From assembly GCA_045627405.1 (NCBI GenBank), contig JAZQNP010000063.1, forward strand, positions 1-26,257: a stretch of DNA of 26,257 nucleotides. Direction: 5' to 3'. The DNA comes from Firm-04 sp045627405. Lineage in GTDB: Bacteria > Bacillota > Clostridia > Oscillospirales > Ruminococcaceae. Positions 1 to 8,234 of the stretch are shown piece after piece. Both the position numbers and the translations under genes were made by a program. The first letter of the stretch is position 1; each line of letters begins with the position of its first letter. The notes beneath the pieces were generated by a model. The model was given only the letters and a program-made list of their open reading frames with translations, did not search any database and was not told where the DNA came from.

Positions 1-301
1 TAATCTCGTGATAAGAAGCATCCCTGGCAGGTGTCAATGCACGAACCTGCTCAAAAATCGCACGCAGCTGTGATTCCGGTTTCATTATCGTGATCGGATC
101 TCTTTGCTTTGGCTTGTCCTCACGTTTGCGAATCAGATTCCCGACACGCACGCGGAAGAATTCGTCCAGATTGCTCTGAAAAATCGCAGTAAAAGACAGA
201 CGTTCCAGCAGGGGAGTTTCCGGATCCTGCGATTCCTCCAACACGCGCTGATTAAATCGAAGCCACGATAATTCGCGGTTTTCAAAGCAGTCGTATTTCA
301 T
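1..301 (-). CDS. ppk: Polyphosphate kinase, N-terminal part (cut by window edge)
   Basis: Only the first 100 codons are present; the gene continues beyond base 1. The product would transfer the terminal phosphate of ATP to inorganic polyphosphate, reversibly, in the cytoplasm. The reading frame begins MKYDCFENRELSWLRFNQRV and continues with PLLERLSF, IFQSNLDEFFRVRVG and NLIRKRED. This matches the PPK1 N-terminal domain, where the family has 'ELSW-x-FN-x-RVL', 'PL-x-ER' and 'SNLDEF-x-VR'; the Asn of SNLDEF is the position that contacts the ATP base in E. coli PPK. The ATG at 301 is preceded by AAGGTGG at good spacing, and a near-consensus promoter lies 40-70 nt upstream, so it is probably transcribed independently of the sigma/anti-sigma pair. 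The family call is firm; activity cannot be judged because the catalytic histidines lie outside the window. Confidence 0.92.
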   Translation of the reverse strand, partial: MKYDCFENRELSWLRFNQRVLEESQDPETPLLERLSFTAIFQSNLDEFFRVRVGNLIRKREDKPKQRDPITIMKPESQLRAIFEQVRALTPARDASYHEI

Positions 302-342
302 CGGACAGACCACCTTTCGGGCAGTTATAATTTATCCATTCT

Positions 343-371
343 ATTATACCTCATTTTGCAGAAATCGTCAA
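343..371 (-). promoter_or_regulatory. Sigma-A promoter of ppk
   Basis: On the minus strand TTGACG (371-366) and TATAAT (348-343) are separated by exactly 17 nt. The -10 lies about 42 nt upstream of the ppk ATG at 301. It directly follows the hairpin that ends the anti-sigma gene. Confidence 0.85.
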
Positions 372-407
372 GTGTAAAGAAGCAGCCCGCGCGGTTTGCA
401 CGGGCTG
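372..407 (-). terminator. Probable terminator after the anti-sigma gene
   Basis: A 7-bp perfect stem (CAGCCCG at 407-401 and CGGGCTG at 389-383 on the minus strand) encloses an 11-nt loop. It sits 7 nt past the stop codon of the anti-sigma gene. The downstream tract (CTTCTTT) is only moderately T-rich, so termination may be partial. Confidence 0.65.
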
Positions 408-414
408 TATGCTG

Positions 415-1344
415 TTATCCGACCTTTACCCATCGGGTCACGGTCTGTTCATTACCGTCAATGATCTCGACGGAATTCTCTGTCTTGTAGAGAACATTGC
501 CGTCCTTGTCGGTTGCTGTGCCGTTTGTAATCTCCATGCCGTGACCGCTATTAAGCCTGATTGCGCCAAAGTGATTCTCGTCAAGATCGACGGTCCATTT
601 GACATGGATAAATTCAAACTGAATGGTTTTCACACGGTTATCTGTCGAGTAAAATGCAGCCGAAGTATGGGGATAATCCTTATAGATCATGTTGATGCCG
701 TCTTCAAGAGGCTCGTAGTGCAGCCCGGAGGAGTTCCACATAAACAGTCTGTCCGGATCATTACGATCACATCTATAAGCACAGAAATATGTCTCATTCT
801 TTTTCGGCAGATTCACGAGCACATAACTGTAAGCCCACATGTTCTTTGGCAGATTATAAGGAAAGACCGCGAACGGACTCTGTCCTACTATAAGAATCTC
901 GCCGAGATAGGTAATCTCCGGTTTTTCTTCTGGGTCTATAACATCAGGGCCCGATCTACCATACAAGTTATATTCCAGTTCATATTGCAGACCGTGCATC
1001 TCAACCACGCCGTATTTCACTGCACCGCGCAGCGTAAAGCGTGCGCCGTCATGATAGCTTGCGATGACAGCACCGATAAATGCGATCAACAGAAGTGATG
1101 CCAGCACACAGGCAGCAACGCGGCGGTCATGTTTGCGTACGCGCTTTGCAGTTTCCGCATAACGCTTTGCTTCCTCATCATCCTTTTTTCCGGTGTCGAT
1201 GCCCTTTTGCATCTGCTCCCATTCTGCCGCACATTCTTCGCACGCGGCGATGTGCTCTTTCACAGCCGCCTCACTCTGCGGCGATGCGATGTCGTCCGCA
1301 CAGAGCGGCATCAGATCGCGGATAATTTCATGTTCATATTTCAT
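415..1344 (-). CDS. Zinc-finger anti-sigma factor, membrane-anchored
   Basis: This 309-aa protein is probably the anti-sigma partner of the ECF sigma factor encoded just upstream, with which it overlaps by 11 nt. The N-terminal cytoplasmic region carries a ZAS-type H-x3-C-x2-C motif (H31, C35, C38, reading HIAACEEC), the zinc-binding signature of anti-sigma domains that hold group IV sigma factors. A charged segment follows, then one transmembrane helix at about residues 76-95 (VAACVLASLLLIAFIGAV). The remaining roughly 210 residues would be outside the membrane and presumably sense an envelope signal. I recognise no known sensor domain there; it is rich in Tyr and Asp. The start at 1344 has AGAGGT 6 nt upstream, so translation is likely coupled to the sigma gene. 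How the anti-sigma factor is released cannot be told from sequence. Confidence 0.82.
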   Translation of the reverse strand: MKYEHEIIRDLMPLCADDIASPQSEAAVKEHIAACEECAAEWEQMQKGIDTGKKDDEEAKRYAETAKRVRKHDRRVAACVLASLLLIAFIGAVIASYHDGARFTLRGAVKYGVVEMHGLQYELEYNLYGRSGPDVIDPEEKPEITYLGEILIVGQSPFAVFPYNLPKNMWAYSYVLVNLPKKNETYFCAYRCDRNDPDRLFMWNSSGLHYEPLEDGINMIYKDYPHTSAAFYSTDNRVKTIQFEFIHVKWTVDLDENHFGAIRLNSGHGMEITNGTATDKDGNVLYKTENSVEIIDGNEQTVTRWVKVG

Positions 1345-1834
1345 AACCGTACCTCTCTTTCATGGCTTTGCGCAATCTTGCGACCGTGCGGTTATAGATG
1401 ACCGCAGCGGTGTTTTCGCGCATATTCAGAATTCGTCCGATCTCGGCATAGTCCGCATCGGAATACAGCCGGTATTGTAAGATTGTGCGTGCGGGGTCGT
1501 CGAGTTCCGCAATCAGCGCACGCATGCGCGAAAGCATCTCCTGCCGTTCCATATCCTCGGTCGGGGCGGGGGATTCCGTATCAGTATGACGCTTCCTCAT
1601 CTCGCGCTGCCGTGACTCCTTGCGAATGTATTTCGCATGCACATTCTTTGCGATCTGGAAGAGCCATGTCCGCAGGCTGCATTCTCCGCGAAATCTGCCG
1701 AAGGACAGGAACGCCTGATAGAGCGTTTCCTGCGAAAGCTCCTCTGCGAGCAGCATGTCGAAGTTCGTCAGCCGCAGCAGAAAACGGTAGACCTCAGGCT
1801 GATATTTTTCGTAGATCTCCTTAAAATCCTCCAT
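1334..1834 (-). CDS. ECF (group IV) RNA polymerase sigma factor
   Basis: A 166-aa sigma-70 family protein with only regions 2 and 4. Region 2 spans about residues 12-70, with the recognisable run LAEELSQETLYQAF and the 2.3/2.4 segment SLRTWLFQIAKN. Region 4 spans about 110-160 (LDDPARTILQYRLYSDADYAEIGRIL) and includes a helix-turn-helix. I chose the ATG at 1834 because GGGAGG lies 9 nt upstream; another in-frame ATG at 1840 is only 3 nt from the same ribosome binding site. The gene forms a two-gene unit with the anti-sigma factor, which overlaps its last 11 nt. A GGAAC-type -35 element and a perfect 12-bp palindrome lie just upstream, consistent with autoregulation, but the -10 is not clear. 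The regulon cannot be inferred. Confidence 0.9.
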   Translation of the reverse strand: MEDFKEIYEKYQPEVYRFLLRLTNFDMLLAEELSQETLYQAFLSFGRFRGECSLRTWLFQIAKNVHAKYIRKESRQREMRKRHTDTESPAPTEDMERQEMLSRMRALIAELDDPARTILQYRLYSDADYAEIGRILNMRENTAAVIYNRTVARLRKAMKERYGYEI

Positions 1835-1861
1835 CGGCATTCACCTCCCTCGCAGCATTCT

Positions 1862-1873
1862 GAATCCGGATTC
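1862..1873. promoter_or_regulatory. Perfect 12-bp palindrome upstream of the ECF sigma gene
   Basis: GAATCCGGATTC is a perfect inverted repeat 28-39 nt upstream of the sigma-factor start. On the minus strand GGAACT (1887-1882), resembling ECF-type -35 elements, lies 8 nt before it, so the palindrome would overlap the spacer or -10. It could be an operator, or chance; only its position supports function. Confidence 0.35.
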
Positions 1874-1915
1874 TGTATGTTAGTTCCTGTTTCCGCCAAA
1901 AAATTACAGGTACAG

Positions 1916-1952
1916 CAAAAAAATAACGGAGCCTCCGCAGAAGCCCCGTTAT
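1916..1952 (-). terminator. Rho-independent terminator of the GH130 gene
   Basis: On the minus strand ATAACGGGGC pairs with GCTCCGTTAT (one G-U pair) around a short loop, followed directly by a run of seven T. It starts 8 nt after the GH130 stop codon and separates that gene from the sigma/anti-sigma unit. Confidence 0.9.
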
Positions 1953-1960
1953 CGGTTACA

Positions 1961-2950
1961 TTACACCTGAGAATGGGTATCGAGCCACGCGATGACATCA
2001 TCAACGGTGGTGAAGCAAAGGCTTGTGCATGTATCTGCGCAGCCGTAGTAAATTGCAATTCTGCCCGTGTCAGCATCGACCAGATTGGCGCAGGGGAATG
2101 TGACATTCTGCACATCACCGATGCACTCATAGTCTTTCTGCGGACTGATGAGGTATTCTCTGCCTCTTTTCAGAACCTTCCACGGCTCGTCCTTATCAAG
2201 CAGCGCAGCCGAGAAGCTGTAAACATAGCCATTGCAGGAGGTCAGAACACCGTGATAGAAAATCAGCCAGCCGCGGTCTGTTTCAATCGGAATCGGACCT
2301 GCACCGATTTTTGTCGATTCCCAGCCCATCGACGGTCCCATCACATGACGGTGCTTGCCCCAATACGTCATATCCGGAGACTGCGAAATGTAAATATCAC
2401 CAAACGGCGTGTGACCGCTGTCAGAAGGACGGCTCATCATCATGAAATTGCCGTTGATTTTGCGCGGGAACATGACACCGTTGCGGTTGAACGGCAAAAA
2501 TGCGTTTTCGAGCTGGTGGAATGTTTTGAAGTCATAGGTATAGGCAACGCCGATGGTTGGCTTCCAGCCATAAGCATTGCACCAGGTGACATAAAAACGA
2601 TCCTCAATCCATGCCACACGCGGGTCATACCCGTACTGGAAATCCTGAATCTCATCATTTGTTTTTACAAAATCAATGCGTTCCGGATTGATGTCCCAAT
2701 TAAGACCGTCCTTGGAGAAGCCGGCATGCAGCTCCATATTACGCGCTTTGTCGTCCACACGAAATACGCCTGCAAAGCCGCCCTCATAAGGGACAACCGC
2801 ACTGTTGAAAATGCTGTTGGAGATCGGGAGATGGTCGCGCTTAATGACCGGATTCTGCGCATAACGCCAGATCACATCATTGCAGTCAGCAGGTTTGTCC
2901 TGCCATGGAATATTCGGAATGGATACGCCGTTGATCACTTTCACATTCAT
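1961..2950 (-). CDS. GH130 beta-1,4-mannooligosaccharide phosphorylase-type enzyme
   Basis: A 329-aa five-bladed beta-propeller enzyme of family GH130. Members cleave beta-1,4-mannosidic bonds with inorganic phosphate, giving alpha-mannose 1-phosphate. The length resembles the shorter GH130_2 class (R. albus RaMP2-like, or Man-GlcNAc phosphorylases) rather than the ~390-aa GH130_1 mannosylglucose phosphorylases. Visible family signatures are NPVIKRDH near residue 34, FNSAVVPY at 48-55, YGYDPRVAWIED at 106-117 (D109 at the position of the general acid), and GPSMGWESTKIGAGPIPI followed by GWLIFYHG, the phosphate-site region. No signal peptide, so it is cytoplasmic. I chose the ATG at 2950 because AAAGGCGG lies 8 nt upstream; a longer in-frame start at 3001 would lie inside the promoter. 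It follows the mannanase gene but has its own promoter. The exact substrate (mannooligosaccharide or Man-beta-1,4-GlcNAc) cannot be fixed. Confidence 0.9.
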   Translation of the reverse strand: MNVKVINGVSIPNIPWQDKPADCNDVIWRYAQNPVIKRDHLPISNSIFNSAVVPYEGGFAGVFRVDDKARNMELHAGFSKDGLNWDINPERIDFVKTNDEIQDFQYGYDPRVAWIEDRFYVTWCNAYGWKPTIGVAYTYDFKTFHQLENAFLPFNRNGVMFPRKINGNFMMMSRPSDSGHTPFGDIYISQSPDMTYWGKHRHVMGPSMGWESTKIGAGPIPIETDRGWLIFYHGVLTSCNGYVYSFSAALLDKDEPWKVLKRGREYLISPQKDYECIGDVQNVTFPCANLVDADTGRIAIYYGCADTCTSLCFTTVDDVIAWLDTHSQV

Positions 2951-3001
2951 GTTCAAATCCGCCTTTCTTACCCCCGTATGATTCAGCGGGGCTATGGTCA
3001 C

Positions 3002-3030
3002 ATTATAACATAACCGTGCAAAATTTGCAA
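3002..3030 (-). promoter_or_regulatory. Sigma-A promoter of the GH130 gene
   Basis: TTGCAA (3030-3025) and TATAAT (3007-3002) on the minus strand with a 17-nt spacer, placed immediately after the mannanase stop codon (3037-3035). The leader then contains a 5-bp hairpin (CCCCG 2972-2976 with CGGGG 2987-2991) just ahead of the ribosome binding site. Confidence 0.85.
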
Positions 3031-3034
3031 GAGT

Positions 3035-4651
3035 TTACGGATAAATAGTCACGAAATCATGGAGCGATAAAGCAAGTTCAGAGTTGTATAGATTATACAA
3101 ATCGCTACTTGAATAATATGTATCAGAGAAAGTTCCGTCCGGATGCATCAGATATTCGCCGTACCAAAGCCCGTAGAAGGACCATAAGGAGCGGTCAAGC
3201 TGCATCATTTCCTGATCGGGGAGTGCGCTGCATTCGCTGAGTGCAAGCAGTTTTTCTCCGTTCGTAATCCGTGCGAGAGATTGATATTGTTCGTATCTGC
3301 TTCCGTACTCCATTTCCGGCTGCAAATACACATCAACCGATGCGATGTCATAGGCATCTGACGGTACAAGATATGTTTCGCTCTGTCCGTTCCAAATCCA
3401 GATCAGATTATCAAGTGCATGGTAATCTGTCAGGCGGTAATAAACCAGCTCCCACAGTACGGAATAGGTTTCCTCACCGAATGCACCCCACCAGTACCAG
3501 CCGCCGCTTGCCTCATAGAGCGGACGCCAAAGTACAGGAATATTCATGTTTTTGAAATAAGTCAGTTTTGCCGCAATTTCATCAATATCATACAGAAGCT
3601 GTAACGTATCCGGCATAATGCTGCCTGATTCTGCTGCACGTTCCGCTTCCTCGTATGTTACCTGCGAAAGCTGTTTTACGTCAACATTCCGCAGTGCATG
3701 GGAAAGCACGAAATCAGTATCCTCAGCATACACCGAATCGGTTCCCGGTGCATTCCATTGCCACATCAGACCGACAATGCCGCCTTGATACAGATGCCAG
3801 TCAATAGCAGCTTCAATCTGCGGCAAATCATCTTCTGTACCAACTGCACTGAAACGGATTGCAGGGAGTTGTCCGGTCATTGAATAAATCAGGTTCAGCT
3901 CCTTGTTGGAGGCATCGGATACATACTGTCCGGTGAGAATCTGACTGCCCCATTGGTCACAAAGAAACTGATACAGTGCCTTTGTTTCTTCACTTGCGCC
4001 GGCATTGCTGAGCGAAGGACTGATCCGGAACGTGTTGTCATAGACTGTGGAATCATCATTCAGCTCAATATAATCCAAATCCAGTCCGCCGTCAACCGTA
4101 TCTATGGCGATGGTATTGTTTCCGGATGCAAGGAAAACGCCGTAAAATGTGACCCGCACAAACCCGTCGTTTCCATCCAGCGTAAACGGACAGAGCAAAT
4201 TGTCGTTGATGCGGATTGCATTTGTCACCTCGGAGTCAGATGCTGCGCAGATTGTCACAGAGTAATGCTGTGTCGCGGGGACATCGACCGAAAAAGCAAT
4301 CGCATTTTCCATTTGTTCAGAAAGATTGCTGACGTAACCGATCCCCGAATATCCGTCACGGTTCCATCCGATATGCGCACCGGCAGGCAAAATCGTATCC
4401 TCAGCTTCCATACTCCATGCAGCATTTTTCCGCTCTATCTCCGGAACATTGATCGCATAAATATACGGTGCAAGCTCATCGGCAGCCAGTGTATTATCAG
4501 CCGCCGCGCCGGAAATCCGATCCAGATAAGCGGATTGTTTCGGCATGCTGCTTGTATCGGGATACAGCAAAAACACCGCCGTGACTGAACAGATTAGGAC
4601 TGTCATCAGGAGATTAAAGCGCAGACGCATTGTTCTTGAAATAGATTTCAT
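3035..4651 (-). CDS. GH26 beta-mannanase with N-terminal CBM35-like module, membrane-anchored
   Basis: A 538-aa secreted or membrane-anchored enzyme predicted to cleave beta-1,4-mannan. Residues 10-30 form one hydrophobic segment after a basic start, without a clear lipobox, so it may be a signal anchor. Residues about 78-198 look like a CBM35/CBM6-type beta-sandwich (SMEAEDTIL at the start, DLDYIEL at the end). The GH26 domain covers about 218-538. Its acid/base is E380 in RPLYEASGGWYWWG and its nucleophile is E473 in LALSECSALPD, both in typical GH26 context; IWIWNGQ is also characteristic. There is no dockerin, so it does not appear to be cellulosomal. The ATG overlaps the stop of the GH95 gene as ATGA, with no strong ribosome binding site of its own, which points to translational coupling. 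A beta-1,3-xylanase activity, also known in GH26, is possible but less likely beside GH130. Confidence 0.9.
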   Translation of the reverse strand: MKSISRTMRLRFNLLMTVLICSVTAVFLLYPDTSSMPKQSAYLDRISGAAADNTLAADELAPYIYAINVPEIERKNAAWSMEAEDTILPAGAHIGWNRDGYSGIGYVSNLSEQMENAIAFSVDVPATQHYSVTICAASDSEVTNAIRINDNLLCPFTLDGNDGFVRVTFYGVFLASGNNTIAIDTVDGGLDLDYIELNDDSTVYDNTFRISPSLSNAGASEETKALYQFLCDQWGSQILTGQYVSDASNKELNLIYSMTGQLPAIRFSAVGTEDDLPQIEAAIDWHLYQGGIVGLMWQWNAPGTDSVYAEDTDFVLSHALRNVDVKQLSQVTYEEAERAAESGSIMPDTLQLLYDIDEIAAKLTYFKNMNIPVLWRPLYEASGGWYWWGAFGEETYSVLWELVYYRLTDYHALDNLIWIWNGQSETYLVPSDAYDIASVDVYLQPEMEYGSRYEQYQSLARITNGEKLLALSECSALPDQEMMQLDRSLWSFYGLWYGEYLMHPDGTFSDTYYSSSDLYNLYNSELALSLHDFVTIYP

Positions 4652-6951
4652 TGCAGCATCAGGTGATAGACACCGCCGAAGACTGTTTCAAACTGCACGA
4701 AACCGTCCGCCTCCTTTCTGAACGTCACAGGTTGTTGATTCTCATCGGTAATTATGAAATTCCCCTCTGCCAGAACGCGGCAGACTGAGTTATGCATTGA
4801 TCGGATTTCCGCATGAAATATGCGGCAATCTGACCATTCTGCGGATACTGTGAACCCACCGTATGTACATAGTCCGGTAAATGCTCCTGTATGCCACTGA
4901 GAAGGACATGCCGGCAAGAGCGTAATGCCGTCTGGTTCAGACCGAAGCAGGCATTCGGCAATGGCGGCAGATCCGCCGAAATTGCCGTCGATCTGAAAAG
5001 GCGGATGCATATCAAACAAGTTGGGATTGGTAGAATGCTGCATCAGTTTTTTCAGCATAAGGAATACATTTTCCGGATCATTGAGACGCGCATACATATT
5101 GGAAATCCACGCACAGCTCCATCCTGTGTGACCGCCGCCGTGTGTCAGCCGACGACGGAGGGTTGCAGCGGCAGCTTCGGCAAGCTCCGGTGTCCGGCGC
5201 GGAGAAATCTGATGGGCAGGATGCAGTGCAAACAACTGGGAAACATGCCGGTGTCCCGGCTCTTCTTCTTCGTAATCGACAGCCCATTCCATGATTTGTC
5301 CGTACTGTCCGATTTGAGGTTTCGGCATGCGGGCAAGCTGTTCATGGAGGATCGGGAGAATTTCATCATCTTCTTTGCCCAATACAGCGGCTGCATCTAT
5401 TACATCATGATAAAGCTCTGTGATGATCTGTGTGTCCATGCTGGGACCCGCACAGAGACTGCCGGTTTCACCGTTTGGAAGACGGTAGGTATTTTCCGGC
5501 GAAACACTTGGGACTGTTATAAGCTGCCCCTGATCGTTTTCAATCAGATAATCGGTAAAAAAGAGTGCAGCATCGCGCATCAATGGGAAATAATGCTCCA
5601 AAAATGCCCGGTCAAGCGTATACCGGTAATGCTCCATCACATGAAGTGTCAGCCATGCGCCGCCCATCGCCCAGATGGTTGCCGGCATCCAGAGATCCTG
5701 CGGCGCAGTATCGCCCCATAAATCTGTATTGTGATGGCAGCAGAAGCCGCGGCAGCCGTACATCTCTCTTGCGGTCACAGTTCCGTTTACACGAACCTTT
5801 TCAAGCAGATTAAACAGCGGCAGATGACATTCAGAAAGGTTGCAGCTTTCAACACCCCAGTAATTCATCTCCGTATTGATGTTGATCGTAAAACGCGAAC
5901 CCCATGCCGGCCACATATCCACATTCCAGATGCCTTGCAGGTTCAGCGGAAGAGAGCCGGGTCTGCTGCCGGCGATCATCAAATATCTGCCATACCGAAA
6001 ATACAGTTCAAACAGCGTATTGAGTCCCCGTAAATCATTTTGTTTGACAGCGGCAAGCAGCGCGTCAGTCGGAATATCATCTGCTGAGATTTCCGTCGGC
6101 AAATGCACATCGGATCTTCGGTACAGTGCCTGATAGTCAGCAATATGGTCGGCAAGCAGGGTATGCCAGCCTTTTTTCAGCGCAGCAGCGGCAGTTTGTT
6201 CGGCTGTCAGATCATAATTCTCGTTCGGATGATAATAACCGGTGCGCATGGAGATAACCAGCGTCAAATCCTGTGTATCAGCAGCAGTCAGTGTATTGCC
6301 GTAAGAAGAAACAATGCCGTTATGCGCATCCGCATGCACAACACAGATGAACCGGATACCGTCAGCGGTTCCGCTTCCGCCGGTAAAACGAAGGGATTTT
6401 CCATGCTCTGTTTCATCAATCTGATTCTCGTCATAGTAGTCATCTCTGCCGTCCATGGAAATCTCCGCATCAAACGGCGCATCTGCGGTCATATGCACAA
6501 CCAGGCACTGATCGGGATAAGACGCAATGATTTCGCGCTGAAAATGTACATTCCCGACAGTGAATGAAACTGAGTAAACAGCAGTTTCCAGATCGAGGGA
6601 ACGGCGGTAATCCGTGATGTCCCCCTCAGGCAGGTTCAGCCGCACGGAACAGTCTCCGAGCGGCATATAGTGACGCATATTGGGGGTACAGCCCTGCATT
6701 TTCTCGAATGCAAGCTTTTGGGCATCGGCAATCCGCCCTTGCAGAATCAGGGCGCGCACTTGCGGCAGGGCAGACGCAGCATCCGGATTGATACGGCTGC
6801 GCGGACCGCCTGACCAGACAGAATCTTCGTTCAGGCGAAGCAGTTCACACTCCGGCGCACCGTAAAGCATTGCGCCGAACCTTCCCGCGCCGATCGGCAG
6901 TGCTTCCTCAAAACAACCTGCGGGCTTCTGATACCAAAGAGAGGATGACAT
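4648..6951 (-). CDS. GH95 alpha-L-fucosidase / alpha-L-galactosidase-type glycosidase
   Basis: A 767-aa inverting glycoside hydrolase of family GH95. The N-terminal beta domain starts with SLWYQKPAGCFEEALPIGAG and LNEDSVWSGG. The (alpha/alpha)6 catalytic domain covers roughly 290-670, with NLQGIWN, ININTEMNYWG, CCHHNTDLWGDTAPQD, SVSPENTY and QIDGNFGG. By comparison with the Bifidobacterium bifidum enzyme, N357/N359, E486 and D655 are the likely catalytic residues. No signal peptide is visible, so it should act on imported oligosaccharides in the cytoplasm. AAAGGAG precedes the ATG by 9 nt. It lies only 18 nt downstream of the S41 protease gene, with no terminator between, and its stop overlaps the mannanase start. 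Family members split alpha-1,2-L-fucosyl or alpha-L-galactosyl groups; sequence alone does not decide which. Confidence 0.9.
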   Translation of the reverse strand: MSSSLWYQKPAGCFEEALPIGAGRFGAMLYGAPECELLRLNEDSVWSGGPRSRINPDAASALPQVRALILQGRIADAQKLAFEKMQGCTPNMRHYMPLGDCSVRLNLPEGDITDYRRSLDLETAVYSVSFTVGNVHFQREIIASYPDQCLVVHMTADAPFDAEISMDGRDDYYDENQIDETEHGKSLRFTGGSGTADGIRFICVVHADAHNGIVSSYGNTLTAADTQDLTLVISMRTGYYHPNENYDLTAEQTAAAALKKGWHTLLADHIADYQALYRRSDVHLPTEISADDIPTDALLAAVKQNDLRGLNTLFELYFRYGRYLMIAGSRPGSLPLNLQGIWNVDMWPAWGSRFTININTEMNYWGVESCNLSECHLPLFNLLEKVRVNGTVTAREMYGCRGFCCHHNTDLWGDTAPQDLWMPATIWAMGGAWLTLHVMEHYRYTLDRAFLEHYFPLMRDAALFFTDYLIENDQGQLITVPSVSPENTYRLPNGETGSLCAGPSMDTQIITELYHDVIDAAAVLGKEDDEILPILHEQLARMPKPQIGQYGQIMEWAVDYEEEEPGHRHVSQLFALHPAHQISPRRTPELAEAAAATLRRRLTHGGGHTGWSCAWISNMYARLNDPENVFLMLKKLMQHSTNPNLFDMHPPFQIDGNFGGSAAIAECLLRSEPDGITLLPACPSQWHTGAFTGLCTYGGFTVSAEWSDCRIFHAEIRSMHNSVCRVLAEGNFIITDENQQPVTFRKEADGFVQFETVFGGVYHLMLQ

Positions 6952-6969
6952 GAATACAATCTCCTTTGT

Positions 6970-8160
6970 TTAAGCTGCATCATCTTCCGATGCCGAAAGT
7001 CTGTCCAACATGGTCTCGACTGCGTCTTCAAGCTGCGTATCTGTTTCGGCGTCCGATTCCGGAACAGAAAGTACATCCGGTTCCAGTCCGATACCGTGAT
7101 AGCAGGGAGTTATGCCGGTTTCATAGGTTGCGGTCGTCAGTGTGACGGCACCGCTTGACAGGGCAAAAGTTGTCTGCATTATGCCTTTTCCGAATGTTTT
7201 TTCACCGACCAGTAATGCGCCCGCATAATCACGCAGCACACAGGCGAACAATTCTGAGGCACTGGCACTGTTTCCGTTGACCAGAATCACAATCGGTATT
7301 TCAAGCTGCTCCGCATCTGATTTCAGAATCGTTGTTGCATTGCCGTTTTTGTCATAGGCAAATGCAAGATCTCCCTCCGGCAGAAGCGGATCAACCATCT
7401 GTTCGAGTGCAGAAAGCACGCCGCCGCCGTTGTTGCGTACGTCAAATATGAATCCATCCGCGCCCTGACCAAGCAGATCATTCAGTGCATTGCTGAACTG
7501 CGTAACGGAAACAGAACGGAATTTCGTAATCTGAATATAGCCGATCCGATGATCCAGCATTTCATATCGGACTGTGGTTTCGTCTATTCTGGCACGCACA
7601 ACGGAATATGTTTGCTCGTTTCCGGAATTTGCCTTGCGAATCCGGAGAGAAACCGGCGTTCCGACTTCTCCGTCAATCATGGAGATTGCCTCACTGTAAT
7701 GATCCGTCAGCAGGAGATCTTCGACCGCGACAAGAATATCACCGATTTCAATTCCGGCTTTTTCGGCTGATCCGTTTTCTGTAACGGAAACGACCTCGGC
7801 TTCGCCGTTTTCCGTCTGAATGACAGAAATACCGATTCCGGTATACACACCGGCATTGTTATCTTCATATGCTGCGTATTCCGAAGCACTGCGGTACGTA
7901 CTGTATCTGTCACCCAAACCGCTGATATATCCGGAGAGCATGCCGTTGATCACATCATCCTCCGGCACATCCTGATAGTACGCTTCCTGTACCTTTTCGT
8001 CCAGTTCATTGAGCAGCTGATACTTATCGGAAAGCCGGTCAACCTCAGATATTTTCTCGTTGAATTTTTTCTGCGAGAAAGAAAGCGTAAGGATAAAAGT
8101 TACAGCCGCGGTCAGTGCGAGGAGACTGATCGTCAGGCTCAAACTGATTTTCTTATTCAC
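6970..8160 (-). CDS. S41 carboxy-terminal processing protease with PDZ domain
   Basis: A 396-aa protein of the CtpA/CtpB family. Residues 7-28 form an N-terminal membrane anchor and put the rest outside the membrane. The helical N-domain leads into a PDZ domain at about 105-190 (GVYTGIGISV, AEKAGIEIGDILVAVED). The S41 protease core includes GYIQITKF, DVRNNGGGVLSALEQ and the Ser-Lys dyad: S300 in NGNSASASE and K325 in GEKTFGKGIMQ, with Q329 four residues later as in B. subtilis CtpB and the same 25-residue Ser-Lys spacing. The ATG at 8160 has AAAGGG 10 nt upstream. In Firmicutes this gene class commonly sits with ftsEX and a cell-wall hydrolase, as here, suggesting that it processes or trims an envelope protein in that pathway; the substrate is unknown. 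Confidence 0.92.
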   Translation of the reverse strand: MNKKISLSLTISLLALTAAVTFILTLSFSQKKFNEKISEVDRLSDKYQLLNELDEKVQEAYYQDVPEDDVINGMLSGYISGLGDRYSTYRSASEYAAYEDNNAGVYTGIGISVIQTENGEAEVVSVTENGSAEKAGIEIGDILVAVEDLLLTDHYSEAISMIDGEVGTPVSLRIRKANSGNEQTYSVVRARIDETTVRYEMLDHRIGYIQITKFRSVSVTQFSNALNDLLGQGADGFIFDVRNNGGGVLSALEQMVDPLLPEGDLAFAYDKNGNATTILKSDAEQLEIPIVILVNGNSASASELFACVLRDYAGALLVGEKTFGKGIMQTTFALSSGAVTLTTATYETGITPCYHGIGLEPDVLSVPESDAETDTQLEDAVETMLDRLSASEDDAA

Positions 8161-8234
8161 AGAAATCCCTTTCTAACACGACGCGAACGGCAAGAAGCAT
8201 ATACTCTCCCTGCCGTTGCAAACTTTGCAGATAA

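Noticed and set aside
415..1344. Anti-sigma gene as a possible toxin-antitoxin or defence component
   Set aside because: The H-x3-C-x2-C motif, single membrane helix and overlap with an ECF sigma gene explain it fully.
1637..3013. Plus-strand open frame of 458 codons
   Set aside because: It lies antisense to the GH130 gene, its terminator and the sigma gene, has no family signature, and GH130 is well supported on the other strand.
8161..8234. Inverted repeat (AACGGCA/TGCCGTT) between the M23 and S41 genes as a terminator
   Set aside because: The 7-bp stem has an 18-nt loop and no T-tract on the minus strand, so it is more likely a minor mRNA structure within the operon.
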